Shown: piece by piece, positions 1 through 8,455 of the stretch
Layout: the number at the start of each line of letters is the position of its first letter
How positions within the stretch are numbered: the first letter of the stretch is position 1
DNA from: Candidatus Defluviibacillus avedoerensis
GTDB taxonomy: Bacteria > Pseudomonadota > Gammaproteobacteria > Burkholderiales > Burkholderiaceae_C
Length of the DNA: 64,000 bases
Direction of reading: 5' to 3'
Assembly (NCBI GenBank): GCA_016703665.1
Contig: JADJBS010000020.1
Coordinates: forward strand, 1,182,001 to 1,246,000
Program-made: the position numbers and the translations under genes
The notes under the pieces: generated by a model
What the model was told of the DNA's origin: nothing
Database searches by the model: none
What the model saw: only the letters and a program-made list of their open reading frames with translations

Positions 1-213
1 CATGGCATTGTCAATCCGCCCCGTCCTGGCACATTGCGCGACTGGCAGTACACCGACAAGAACATCCGCCTAAAAAAAGGCGAGGAAATGGGCCGGTTCT
101 TGCTCGGCTCCACCGTGGTGATGCTGTTCCCGTCCCATGTGCTGAAGTTCAACCCCGATTGGACGCCCACCCGAGCCATACGAATGGGTGAATCCATGGC
201 TGCAAGTGCCTGA
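1..213 (+). CDS. psd: Phosphatidylserine decarboxylase, C-terminal part
   Basis: Frame 1 is open from the window edge to a TGA at 211-213 and gives the last 70 residues. The motif FLLGSTVVMLFP around residues 43-54 is the LGST autoprocessing site of phosphatidylserine decarboxylase: cleavage before the serine splits the proenzyme into alpha and beta chains and converts that serine into the catalytic pyruvoyl group. The enzyme makes phosphatidylethanolamine from phosphatidylserine at the inner membrane. The short tail after the motif fits the small alpha subunit. The 5' part of the gene lies outside the window. Confidence 0.9.
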   Translation, partial: HGIVNPPRPGTLRDWQYTDKNIRLKKGEEMGRFLLGSTVVMLFPSHVLKFNPDWTPTRAIRMGESMAASA

Positions 214-233
214 TTGTTAAGTCAATGCACTGA

Positions 234-1370
234 TTACCCCTGAACCATCTGCCCACGCCCAGCGCCTTTGGCTCGGTAGAGGGCCGTGTCAGCCCTCTGC
301 AACACCGACTGCAGATTCTCTGGGTCTGCCAGGGCCTGTACCAATCCCGCGCTGAAATTCAGTTCAAACCCCAGTTCTGCCTTGGAGGTCGTGAGCAAGC
401 GTTCGCGTAAACGCTCGTCAAAAGCAATGGCGGCAGCGGGGTTGGCGTGTGAAAGCAAAACTCCAAACTCTTCTCCACCGATGCGTCCAGCCAGGTCACC
501 CGCACGCTGGTTCTCGGCCATCAGACGTGCAAACAAGGCAAGCGCACGGTCCCCCACCTCGTGACCATGGTTGTCGTTGACACGCTTGAAGTGGTCCAAA
601 TCCAGCATCATCAGCACCCACGGTACCGAATGACGGCGTGCACGGGCCAGGGCGGCCTCACCCAGATCAAAAAAGCCGCGCCGGTTTAACAATCCTGTCA
701 GTGGATCTTTCATCGCCAGGTCACGCAGTGTTTGCTCTACCTCTTCACGCCATGCCACCATCATGGCAACCGTGCCCAGCACCACGGTAACGTTGACCGC
801 AATCAGCCAGGCCAGGTTGATCGGGTGAGGTGACCTGAAAGATGGGTATTGGTCTGGGAAAAATCCACCCACAATCCCACGCGCCAAGGTTGCCAGTGCC
901 AACATCAGCAGGGCAAATCCCAACAACCAGCGCCACCCGCGCTGAGCCTGATTGCGCGGATAAAGGGTCGCCCATGCAACGATCAGCATCTGACCGGCAA
1001 CCATGAAATTGGCCCAGCCTACTCGAAAGGCGTAGTCTGAAAATCCAATCGCATAGCCCAGAGGGCCTAGAACCATCAACGCCAGATTCAAGCGCCCAAA
1101 CTGCCGCTTGCCAACCCAGCCCTGCACGGCCAGGTACATCAGCCACTGACTGATGGCGCCGCAAGCAATGGCCAGCGATGAGAAAACCCTGTCGAATAGC
1201 CAGGAAGAGCTGATCAACAGAACCCAGGTCAACATCTCGGCCAGCAAGCTGGCTTGCATGCAACGTGCAGCCCGGCTCACGCCTTTGCCCATCAGGATGG
1301 GCATGGAGAGCGACACCATCAGCAAGATCACTGCCGTGAGTATCTGCAGGGTAACGGTATCCAGTTGCAT
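234..1370 (-). CDS. Membrane-anchored diguanylate cyclase (GGDEF)
   Basis: A 378-residue protein. The first ~210 residues hold several hydrophobic segments (starting about residues 10-28, then pairs spread to about residue 205), so the N-terminal half is a polytopic membrane sensor. The C-terminal ~165 residues form a GGDEF domain with MKDPLTGLLNRRGF, DLDHFKRVND and an intact active site GGEEF. RAGD lies five residues before GGEEF and matches the RxxD product-inhibition site, so the enzyme should make cyclic-di-GMP and be feedback-inhibited. The signal sensed by the membrane part is unknown. It lies 26 bp downstream of amn on the same strand and may be cotranscribed with it. Confidence 0.9.
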   Translation of the reverse strand: MQLDTVTLQILTAVILLMVSLSMPILMGKGVSRAARCMQASLLAEMLTWVLLISSSWLFDRVFSSLAIACGAISQWLMYLAVQGWVGKRQFGRLNLALMVLGPLGYAIGFSDYAFRVGWANFMVAGQMLIVAWATLYPRNQAQRGWRWLLGFALLMLALATLARGIVGGFFPDQYPSFRSPHPINLAWLIAVNVTVVLGTVAMMVAWREEVEQTLRDLAMKDPLTGLLNRRGFFDLGEAALARARRHSVPWVLMMLDLDHFKRVNDNHGHEVGDRALALFARLMAENQRAGDLAGRIGGEEFGVLLSHANPAAAIAFDERLRERLLTTSKAELGFELNFSAGLVQALADPENLQSVLQRADTALYRAKGAGRGQMVQG

Positions 1371-1396
1371 GAAGGGCTGCAGCTTGAGTTACGGGC

Positions 1397-2941
1397 CTAT
1401 TGAAAGGCCACTTCGGAAAAGCTGCGAAGCTTACGGCTGTGCAGCTTATCGACACCGTCCTGGCGCAATAGCTCCATGGCCCGAATCCCGATACGCAAGT
1501 GCTGGTCTACCCGCTCCCGGTAAAAATGGTTGGCCATGCCCGGCAACTTGATTTCACCATGCAAGGGCTTATCGCTCACACACAACAAGGTGCCATAGGG
1601 CACCCGAAAGCGAAACCCATTGGCCGCAATGGTTGCACTCTCCATGTCCAGCGCCACCGCACGGCTCTGACTGAAGCGGCGCTCTGGCGAAGTCTTCACG
1701 TTCTTCGTCTGGGCCAGCTCCCAGTTGCGGTTATCGGTACTGGCCACCGTACCGGTTCGCATGAGCCGCTTCAGGTCTGCCCCTTGTTTCTGTGTAACGT
1801 CGGCCACGGCGCGCTCCAGCGCCACTTGCACCTCGGCCAGCGCGGGGATGGGCACCCACAGCGGCAACTCTTCGTCCAGCACATGGTCCTCGCGCACATA
1901 GGCATGGGCCAGCACATAGTCGCCTAACTGCTGGCTGTTGCGCAGACCTGCGCAGTGGCCCAGCATCACCCAGGCATGTGGGCGTAACACGGCAATGTGG
2001 TCAGTGATGTTCTTGGCATTGGCAGGGCCCACGCCAATGTTGACCATGGTGATGCCACTGCGGTCCGGCCGGATCAAGTGGTAGGCCGGCATTTGCGGCA
2101 GGCGCGGTGGGGCTACGCCATGGGTGGCCAGCAATTTTTCGCCCATCACGTCCCTACCTTGAGACTTCCAACCCTCGCGCATGGTGACCACGTTGCCAGG
2201 CTCGACAAAAGCGATGTAACGACTCTGGGGATTGGCCATTTCCTCGCGCCCAAGCCGCACAAATTCATCAATATAAAACTGGTAATTGGTGAACAGCACA
2301 AAATTCTGGAACCACTCCGGCAGCGTGCCGGTGTAATGACGCAGGCGGTGCAGCGAATAGTCCATGCGCGGGGCGGTAAACAGCGACAGCGGCAGTGGCG
2401 CCCCCGGATCAGGTTCGTAGGTGCCATTGGCAATGCCGTCGTCCATCACCGACAGGTCAGGCAAGTCAAACACATCGCGCATCAGGTTACGACGCTCCAG
2501 GCTCATACTGCCTTCAATATGGTCGTTCTCGTCAAAGGAGAAATGCACGGGAATAGGCTGCGTGCTGGTACCCACCTCCAGCTCGATGCCGTGGTTTTGA
2601 ATCAGCAAGCTGAACTGCTCCAGCAGGTAATTGGCATACAGGTCGGGGCGGGTCAGCGTGGTTTCGTAACGGCCAGGCCCAGCGACAAAGCCATAGCTCT
2701 TGAGCACGCTTTCCATGTTCTCAAACCGGGCCACGGTGTCGGTCTGGATGCGCACAAAGGGGTAACAGGCGCGCACTTTGTACCCTGGACGCGCGGCAGT
2801 TCCGTCTGGCTGATTGACAAAAGCGCGCATCGCAGCGCGCAGGTGCTCAATCTGGGTGTGGTAAATCTGCTGGACCTGGGCCAGGGCGGCGGCGGCATCA
2901 TTGAAACGGGCTGGGGCGATAAAAGCGGGCATTTGAACCAT
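1397..2941 (-). CDS. amn: AMP nucleosidase
   Basis: A 514-residue protein, somewhat longer than the ~484 residues typical of the E. coli enzyme. It hydrolyses AMP to adenine and ribose 5-phosphate and so regulates the adenylate pool. The N-terminal half carries the family-specific region (CYPFVRIQTDT, PIPVHFSFDENDH). The C-terminal half is the nucleoside-phosphorylase-like catalytic domain (TMVNIGVGPANAKNITDH, VALDMESATIAANGFRFRVP), in which the MES segment is the usual nucleoside-binding element. The start chosen is the first Met; a second Met three codons on is equally possible. The downstream gene on this strand is the diguanylate cyclase. Confidence 0.92.
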   Translation of the reverse strand: MVQMPAFIAPARFNDAAAALAQVQQIYHTQIEHLRAAMRAFVNQPDGTAARPGYKVRACYPFVRIQTDTVARFENMESVLKSYGFVAGPGRYETTLTRPDLYANYLLEQFSLLIQNHGIELEVGTSTQPIPVHFSFDENDHIEGSMSLERRNLMRDVFDLPDLSVMDDGIANGTYEPDPGAPLPLSLFTAPRMDYSLHRLRHYTGTLPEWFQNFVLFTNYQFYIDEFVRLGREEMANPQSRYIAFVEPGNVVTMREGWKSQGRDVMGEKLLATHGVAPPRLPQMPAYHLIRPDRSGITMVNIGVGPANAKNITDHIAVLRPHAWVMLGHCAGLRNSQQLGDYVLAHAYVREDHVLDEELPLWVPIPALAEVQVALERAVADVTQKQGADLKRLMRTGTVASTDNRNWELAQTKNVKTSPERRFSQSRAVALDMESATIAANGFRFRVPYGTLLCVSDKPLHGEIKLPGMANHFYRERVDQHLRIGIRAMELLRQDGVDKLHSRKLRSFSEVAFQ

Positions 2942-3194
2942 GACCCCATTGTGCCGTGGGTTGATGACGAATGCAGAAGTTACGAGGGGAAGTCACGGCC
3001 AACTGAGGTTCGGGCGGCCGATGAAAGCCAAAGACAAGGCGCATTAACTGAAGAACATTGGGTGTCGCGATCTGGGCTCGTTTGGCTGCAATGCGGCGCT
3101 TGCTGGCATTGGCGACAGTCAGGTTACGAGTAGTCCAACGTATTGCCGGGCAGGAGTCCTTTGCGAACTTCGCGTAGGCCGCGAACGCGGTCCT

Positions 3195-4205
3195 TCAGGT
3201 AGATAGCCCAATTAACTCATCTAGTGGGCTTTTGGCCCCACCCGCTGCCACTTTCAATACATGGGTGTAGATCGTAGTGGTGCTGACATCTGAGTGGCCC
3301 AACAATTCTTGCACCGTGCGAATGTCAGTTCCAGTTTGCAGCAAATGCGTGGCGAATGAGTGGCGCAGCGTATGAACAGAAACCGGTTTGTAAATGCCCG
3401 CCAGCGGCACGGCTTTCTTGAGCGCGCGTTGAACCCTGTCTTCGTACAAATGGTGACGCCGTTCCACGCCACTGCGTGGATCGATGGACAGTGTGGGCGA
3501 CGGAAAAATCCAGAACCAAGCCCATGTGAAGCCAACCTTGGGGTATTTTCTCTCCAGCGCAAGCGGGGTTTCTACGCCACCACGCTGCGCCTGCCGATCC
3601 GCTTCCCACTGCGCGCGCGCCGCAAGCATTTGCAAACGCAAGTCCGGCACCAGTGAGCGCGGCAACATGACCACCCGATCCTTGCCGCCTTTGGCATCAC
3701 GCACAATGATGACGTGGCGGTCAAAATCCACATCCTTGATGCGAAGGCGCATACCTTCCATCAAACGCATACCTGTGCCGTAGAGCAGACGGGCAAGGAG
3801 CGCGGTTTGTCCATCCATATGCGCGAGCAACCCAGCCACCTCGTCTTTGGTCAACACGCTGGGAATGCGCCGCTTTTGAGTTGGGCGGTTAATGCCGTCC
3901 ATCCAGGGCAATTCAATATTGAGTACTTCTCGGTAGAGAAACAGGAGTGCGCTCAAGGCTTGGTTGTGTGTAGAAGCCGACAGCTTGCGAACGCTTGCCA
4001 GATGCGTCAAAAATGCCTCAATTTCGACCACACCCATGTCGCGCGGATGCCGCATTTGTCCGCCCTTGCCAGACCAGCGAATGAAAAAACGCACCCAGTA
4101 AACATAGACCTGTTCGGTGCTGAGGCTATAGTGCATGTACCGAATGCGCTCGCGCAACTGATCCAGCACGCGAATGGATTGCAGCGGAGGGTTGCCGGGT
4201 TTCAT
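3195..4205 (-). CDS. intI: Integron integrase IntI (tyrosine recombinase)
   Basis: A 336-residue tyrosine recombinase. The N-terminal SAM-like DNA-binding domain (about 10-100) has YSLSTEQVYVYWVRFFIRW. The catalytic domain shows the box I arginine in LLYGTGMRLMEGMRL, the box II HTLRHSFATHLL, the LLGHSDVSTT turn and the tyrosine in TTTIYTHV. Between the first arginine and box II it carries the extra segment specific to integron integrases (ALERKYPKVGF ... WFWIFPSPTLSIDPRSG ... RRHHLYEDRVQRALKKA), which separates IntI from XerC/D. All catalytic residues are present, so the gene looks functional. It recombines attC sites of gene cassettes with attI, and the attI-like site lies upstream at 4290-4346 as expected for a divergent cassette array. 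Confidence 0.95.
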   Translation of the reverse strand: MKPGNPPLQSIRVLDQLRERIRYMHYSLSTEQVYVYWVRFFIRWSGKGGQMRHPRDMGVVEIEAFLTHLASVRKLSASTHNQALSALLFLYREVLNIELPWMDGINRPTQKRRIPSVLTKDEVAGLLAHMDGQTALLARLLYGTGMRLMEGMRLRIKDVDFDRHVIIVRDAKGGKDRVVMLPRSLVPDLRLQMLAARAQWEADRQAQRGGVETPLALERKYPKVGFTWAWFWIFPSPTLSIDPRSGVERRHHLYEDRVQRALKKAVPLAGIYKPVSVHTLRHSFATHLLQTGTDIRTVQELLGHSDVSTTTIYTHVLKVAAGGAKSPLDELIGLST

Positions 4206-4216
4206 GGGAGTTTTAT

Positions 4217-4236
4217 ATATGTATGTTTATACAGTA
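4217..4236 (-). promoter_or_regulatory. LexA-like box upstream of intI
   Basis: On the minus strand the 20 bases TACTGTATAAACATACATAT match 15 of 20 positions of the E. coli LexA consensus (recalled as TACTGTATATATATACAGTA), including the complete left half CTGT and ACA of the right half. The box ends 12 bp before the intI start codon, in the promoter region. SOS control of integron integrases by LexA is established for several classes of integron. The imperfect right arm lowers certainty. Confidence 0.55.
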
Positions 4237-4289
4237 TATATGCCGAATAATGAGGCTACAAGCCACTTTCAGGAGGATTTCATGGCCAA

Positions 4290-4346
4290 CTTATGGAGCA
4301 GGACCCAACTTCTAGAGCAATCGTTGCTCTGGACATCACGTTAGGC
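4290..4346 (+). other. attI: attI-like integron recombination site
   Basis: The site lies 85-141 bp upstream of the divergent intI start, where attI is expected. It contains TTATGGAGCAG (4291-4301), an 11-base stretch I recall from class 1 attI1, followed 38 bp later by a perfect core GTTAGGC (4340-4346; consensus GTTRRRY). In attI1 as recalled the spacing is about 40 bp. A second core in inverted orientation, ACCCAAC (4303-4309), and an inner palindrome AGAGCAA/TTGCTCT (4314-4330) lie between, so the segment also resembles a very short attC. Cassette insertion would occur between G and TT at 4340/4341. Confidence 0.6.
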
Positions 4347-4589
4347 CCTCCTTTTGCGCGCCTGGGTAACGATTCCACAGGTCAAAAGCTTTGGCAAAAC
4401 AGACGCCAACGGCCGCTTTGGTCCACCTCGTTCGTCAGTCTGATGAACTACGTGGATGACCAGTACATCGCTGATCTTCTTCGCTCGGCTCGCCGCCGAC
4501 GCCAGGCACGCGAGCGGTAGGCCCGATCAACTTCAACGACGGGAGCGGTTCTTCGAGCCGGATGCGGTTCCTGGCGTGCCCACCGGAAC

Positions 4590-4814
4590 TCAGTCGCCAA
4601 GGGTTTCCAATTCATACTGGCAAGCCTCGAGGGTTGCCCAAGCCACGACCTGAACAACCACCACATCGATCCCCGCCAGAGCTGCGGGTGCCTCACCTCT
4701 ATGCGACTGCGCCGCCTGACTCACGGCAGGCAATGTCGGGCCAGAAGTGATCGTCGAGATCAGCTGATGACTTAGAGGCAAACAGTCATCAAGGTTTTTG
4801 ACAATCGGATTCAT
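4590..4814 (-). CDS. Small hypothetical protein, possible integron cassette ORF
   Basis: A 74-residue frame starting ATG one base after a perfect integron core GTTAGGC read on the minus strand (4822-4816), the usual position of the start codon in a cassette. The translation begins MNPIVKNLDDCLPLS, has a hydrophobic stretch VVVVQVVAWATLEA near residues 50-63, and has no family I recognise. Its orientation is opposite to that expected for an array extending rightward from attI, so either it is a reverse-oriented cassette ORF or the core match is coincidental. No clear attC was found at its 3' end. Confidence 0.25.
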   Translation of the reverse strand: MNPIVKNLDDCLPLSHQLISTITSGPTLPAVSQAAQSHRGEAPAALAGIDVVVVQVVAWATLEACQYELETLGD

Positions 4815-4815
4815 G

Positions 4816-4876
4816 GCCTAACTGCTCAACACAACCCAACGCCCCCACACAACTGGGCGTTGCAGGGACCGTTGCG
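4816..4876 (+). repeat. attC-like dyad (degenerate)
   Basis: GCCTAAC (4816-4822) is a perfect R'' core (RYYYAAC). It is followed by TGCTCAAC, an inner inverted repeat CAACGCCC/GGGCGTTG (4838-4863), and GTTGCGC near 4870, which departs from GTTRRRY at one position. The ~61-bp span and nested-palindrome layout fit an attC. The imperfect right core argues for decay or chance. Confidence 0.3.
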
Positions 4877-5391
4877 CTAAACTCCGCATCCTTGCCGGTC
4901 GCCAAACGGGCGCCCCCCCTGAACAATGGGGCGCCAACCCCCGCGTACGCGTTTTGAGCCCTGCTTGTCCTCGCTGAGCCCGAACGTATACTTTTTGGAG
5001 CGACTGCGGCGTCGGCTTGCAGCCCATCGCGTGTACTCGCTTTGATGAAGTTATAGCTACAAACCTGCCTGTCGATCCCTGGTTGCCAATGGCTGGTCTG
5101 GAGGAGGCAGATCACCAAGAGCTACTACCGCAATTAGCCTGTTCCTGACCTTCGAATTCATCAGCCGCTCCACACGGTATGAAACCCTCCCGCCTCAACC
5201 ACCCCAACAAGGCAGGCATACCAGGGTGGTGAGGCGTAGGCCGATTCGCGCGAGCTTATGGGTCACGGCGTGACGGTGTTGGCATACGCTTAGGAGCATC
5301 AGCAGATCGGCGTTGCCGTTCGCGAGCGTGGCCGGAGAATGGCCATCCTGGTGTGCCTGCCGGAGTACGCCACCCTAAAGAGATACCGTCT

Positions 5392-6969
5392 TCAGCGCAC
5401 CGCCGCCAAGCCGTCACGCAGCTCCCGCTTGAGCACCTTGCCAATTGCACTGCGCGGCAACTCATCAATGAAATGCACCTCCGCCAGCCGTTGGGTCTTG
5501 CCCACACGCTCGTTCAACCAGTCTTTGATAGCAGCGGCGGGGGTTTCGTCGCCTGGCTTGCGCACCACAAAGGCCACTGGCGTTTCGCCCCACTGCTCTG
5601 ACGGCACGCCCACCACGGCCACGTCATACACCGCTGGGTGCTGGCGCATCTCGGCCTCCAGGTCACTCGGGTAGACATTAAAGCCACCGGTGATGATCAT
5701 GTCTTTCTTGCGGTCAAACAGGGTGAGAAAGCCATCCGCATCAAAGCGACCCACGTCGCCCGTACGCATGTAGCGCAGGCCTTCAGGCGAATACCACTCA
5801 GCGTCGCGCGTTTTCTCGGGCTGACCGTGGTAGCCGTTCATCATCACCAGCGATCGGCCCACCACCTCACCAGCCTCACCCAGCGCCACCTCGACACCGT
5901 TGTCGTCAATCAAACGGATGTCATGGCCAGGCGCAGGCTTGCCCACTGTGTGCAGCTTGGTCGGGTTCAGGTGAGCCTCCAGAATGCAGGAGCCCCCACC
6001 TTCGGTCATGCCGTAGAACTCCACTAGACTTCCCGGCCAACGCTTGAGCACCTCGCCTTTCAGCGCGGGATTGAAGGGAGCGCTGGTGCAGAACTTGTGC
6101 TTGAAGGATGAGAGGTTGAACTGGTCAAAGTCCGGCAAGGCCAGAAGGCGCTGGTACTGCACGGGCACCAGCATGGTGTGGGTGACGCCATGCGTCTGCG
6201 CCAGTTGCAAATAGCCGCGTGCCTCGAACTTGGGCATCAACACCACGGTGGCGCCGCCCACCAGGGACGGAAAGAACACCACCAGCGTGGTGTTGGAATA
6301 CAGCGGCGTAGACAACAGCGTCACCGTGCGGGGGCCATATTCATACGTCGTGGCACGCTTGGCATAGCCCCAGCGCATGCCGTGCGACTGCACGATGCCC
6401 TTGGGGTCGCCCGTGGTACCTGAAGAGTAAATGATGTTGAACGGATGCGACGGCACCAGAGTCACGGCCTGGGGTTGTTGGCCTGCGGGCGCCAGCCAGC
6501 TACTGAGCGCTTTGCCACCCGCCGAATCGTCCAGCGCCACACGTTGGGCAGTTGACAAATCTATGCGCCCCAGAATCGCTTCAACCGATGCATCCACAAA
6601 GAGCAGCTTGGCCTGGGCGTCCTGCACCATGCGGGCCAGGCTCTCGGCGGTGGAGCTGGGCGCAAGGGGTGCCACCACCACCCCAGCGCGCAAGGCCCCC
6701 AAAAACACGGCGCCATAAGCCCAGGTGCTGGCCGCACAAATGGCGATGGCGTCGCCCGGCTGCAAGCCGTCCCGCTGCAACGCCGATGCCACCCGGTCCA
6801 TGTAGGCGTCGAGTTCGGCATAGCTGATTCGGTGGCCACTTTCGATCAGGGCGATGCGAGTGGGCTCATCAACGGCGTGCTGGTGGATCAGATCAGCGAT
6901 CTGGGCAAATTCAATGTCAGAAAGGTTCATGCCCGGATCATAGAAAACATTACCATGCACGCTTGTCAC
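5392..6969 (-). CDS. AMP-dependent acyl-CoA synthetase/ligase
   Basis: A 525-residue adenylate-forming enzyme that activates a carboxylic acid with ATP and joins it to CoA. Motifs: ATP-binding P-loop IIYSSGTTGDPKGIV (~residues 182-196), core FYGMTEGGGSC, YMRTGDVGRFD with the conserved Asp, the hinge region FDRKKDMIITGGFNVYPSDLE, and the catalytic lysine in SAIGKVLKRELR at the C-terminus. The family includes medium/long-chain fatty acid and aromatic acid ligases, and the substrate cannot be read from sequence. The start is uncertain: GTG at 6969 or ATG at 6930. The gene is divergent from the GST gene, with 28 bp between them. Confidence 0.88.
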   Translation of the reverse strand: MTSVHGNVFYDPGMNLSDIEFAQIADLIHQHAVDEPTRIALIESGHRISYAELDAYMDRVASALQRDGLQPGDAIAICAASTWAYGAVFLGALRAGVVVAPLAPSSTAESLARMVQDAQAKLLFVDASVEAILGRIDLSTAQRVALDDSAGGKALSSWLAPAGQQPQAVTLVPSHPFNIIYSSGTTGDPKGIVQSHGMRWGYAKRATTYEYGPRTVTLLSTPLYSNTTLVVFFPSLVGGATVVLMPKFEARGYLQLAQTHGVTHTMLVPVQYQRLLALPDFDQFNLSSFKHKFCTSAPFNPALKGEVLKRWPGSLVEFYGMTEGGGSCILEAHLNPTKLHTVGKPAPGHDIRLIDDNGVEVALGEAGEVVGRSLVMMNGYHGQPEKTRDAEWYSPEGLRYMRTGDVGRFDADGFLTLFDRKKDMIITGGFNVYPSDLEAEMRQHPAVYDVAVVGVPSEQWGETPVAFVVRKPGDETPAAAIKDWLNERVGKTQRLAEVHFIDELPRSAIGKVLKRELRDGLAAVR

Positions 6970-6997
6970 CCTCAGGACGCCACTGTCTCATTCCACC

Positions 6998-7708
6998 ATG
7001 ATTGACCTCTACACCGCAGCCACCCCCAATGGGCACAAGGTATCCATCGCACTGGAGGAACTGGCCCTGCCCTACCAGCTGATCACCCTGAACCTGCAAA
7101 AGGGCGAACAGAAAACGCCCGCGTTCTTGAAAATCAACCCGAATGGCCGCATCCCCGCCATCGTGGACCGAGACGAAGACAACTTTGCCGTGTTTGAATC
7201 GGGCGCCTGCCTGATCTACTTGGCTGAGAAGACAGGCAAGCTCATGCCCACCGACGCTAAAGGCCGGTCGCGCGTGCTGCAGTGGCTGATGTTTCAGATG
7301 GGTGGCATCGGGCCGATGATGGGCCAGGCCAATGTGTTTTACCGCTACTTCCCCGAGAAAATCCAGCCCGCCATTGACCGCTACCAAGGCGAGAGCACCC
7401 GCCTGTTCCGTGTGCTGGACGGCCACTTGGCCGACAACGAATATCTGGCTGGTGACTATTCCATCGCCGACATTGCCAACTGGGCCTGGGTGCGTACCTA
7501 CAAATGGTCAGGTGTCAGCGTCGACGGCATGCCGCACCTGAAGCGCTGGATGGACGCCATCCGCTCTCGCCCTGCCGTGCTCAAAGGCATCGAGATGCCG
7601 CCGTCCAGCATCAACCTGAACACCGACGATGAGGCCAAGGCCAAAGAATTTGCCGAACAAGCCAGAAAACTGATTGAAACAGGCCGTTTCGGCAATAGCA
7701 GTCTATAA
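6998..7708 (+). CDS. Glutathione S-transferase, YfcG/YghU-like
   Basis: A 236-residue GST with a thioredoxin-fold N-terminal domain starting MIDLYTAATPNGHKVSIALEEL and the glutathione-binding turn NPNGRIPAIVD (about 47-57) followed by FESGACLIYLAEK. The all-alpha C-terminal domain has YLAGDYSIADIANWAW. The TxxNGxK opening and GRIPAI turn resemble the YfcG/YghU group, which act as glutathione-dependent disulfide reductases; this assignment is from pattern only. A second GST gene follows after 26 bp on the same strand, so the two are probably cotranscribed. Confidence 0.88.
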   Translation: MIDLYTAATPNGHKVSIALEELALPYQLITLNLQKGEQKTPAFLKINPNGRIPAIVDRDEDNFAVFESGACLIYLAEKTGKLMPTDAKGRSRVLQWLMFQMGGIGPMMGQANVFYRYFPEKIQPAIDRYQGESTRLFRVLDGHLADNEYLAGDYSIADIANWAWVRTYKWSGVSVDGMPHLKRWMDAIRSRPAVLKGIEMPPSSINLNTDDEAKAKEFAEQARKLIETGRFGNSSL

Positions 7709-7734
7709 AGTTAGCTACTAATTCAGGAGTATTT

Positions 7735-8358
7735 GTGAAGCTGTACCTGTCACCCCGCGCCCCAAACCCCCGTCGCATGGGCATCTTTCTGGCCGAAAAA
7801 GGCATCACCGACATCGAAACAGTCACCGTGAGCATCGCCAGCAACGAGCACAAAGGCGAGGCCTATCGCGCCAAAAGCCCGCTGGCCAAGGTGCCTGCGC
7901 TGGAACTGGCGGATGGCCGAGTGCTGACTGAGACCCGCGCCATCTGCACCTACCTGGAAGGCCTGTACCCTGAGCCCAACCTGATGGGCCGCGACTTTGA
8001 GGAGCGCGCCTTTATCGAGATGGCCGACCGCCGCATCGAGCTGTACCTGTTCGCAGGTTTTGCCAACTGCATCCGCCACACGCACCCCGGACTGGCCCCG
8101 CTGGAGGTGCCACAGTTCCCCGACTTTGGCCATTCACAAGGTGTGAAGGTGCGCGAGGTGGCCCGCTGGCTCGATGGCGAACTGGCCACCCGCCCCTATG
8201 TAGCAGGCGAGCGCTTCACCATCGCCGACATCACCACATTCTGTGCTCTGGAATTTGCCCGCGGGCTGATGAAGTTTGTGCCTGGTGATGAGGGCATGCC
8301 GCATCTGCAGGCCTACCGTGACCGCTGGATGGAGAGGCCCAGCGCCAAGGTGCTGTAA
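7735..8358 (+). CDS. Glutathione S-transferase family protein
   Basis: A 207-residue GST. The N-terminal thioredoxin-like domain begins MKLYLSPRAPNPRRMGIFL, followed by the cis-proline turn LAKVPALELADGRVLTETRAICTYL and a C-terminal helical domain with YVAGERFTIADITTFCALEF. The start is GTG at 7735, preceded by AGGAG at 7725-7729. It differs clearly from the neighbouring GST, so it is a different class and not a tandem copy. Likely role: conjugation or glutathione-dependent reduction of electrophiles; substrate unknown. Confidence 0.87.
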   Translation: MKLYLSPRAPNPRRMGIFLAEKGITDIETVTVSIASNEHKGEAYRAKSPLAKVPALELADGRVLTETRAICTYLEGLYPEPNLMGRDFEERAFIEMADRRIELYLFAGFANCIRHTHPGLAPLEVPQFPDFGHSQGVKVREVARWLDGELATRPYVAGERFTIADITTFCALEFARGLMKFVPGDEGMPHLQAYRDRWMERPSAKVL

Positions 8359-8455
8359 CGGCGACGGTCTGCCCCCCCAGCGCCAGTTGTCCACCCCAAA
8401 CGCAGCCAGCAGAAGTAGGCATTGAAGGCATTCGCCCAGAAACAAAGGAGCGCCT

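Larger units (their letters stand above)
4347..5391. other. Cassette-like region without confident genes
   Basis: About 1 kb between the attI-like site and the end of the acyl-CoA synthetase gene. Only short open frames are present, with arginine/proline-rich translations typical of non-coding GC-rich DNA. Recognisable items are a perfect integron core next to a small minus-strand frame (4590-4814), an attC-like dyad (4816-4876), an 8-bp inverted repeat GGCGCCCC/GGGGCGCC at 4909-4935, and a short palindrome GTCACGGCGTGAC at 5261-5273. The most likely reading is a decayed cassette array. No RNA gene was seen. Confidence 0.4.

Noticed and set aside
745..1455. 236-codon minus-strand frame overlapping the diguanylate cyclase gene, and many similar long antisense or shifted frames across the window
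   Set aside because: Shadows caused by high GC content; each lies over a gene with clear family motifs in another frame.
3171..3185. Short stem CCGCG/CGCGG after intI as a terminator
   Set aside because: Five base pairs and no T-run on the minus strand; not convincing.
4293..4520. 75-codon frame starting inside the attI-like site
   Set aside because: Arginine-rich tail, no recognisable family, start lies within the recombination site; kept only as part of the cassette-like region.
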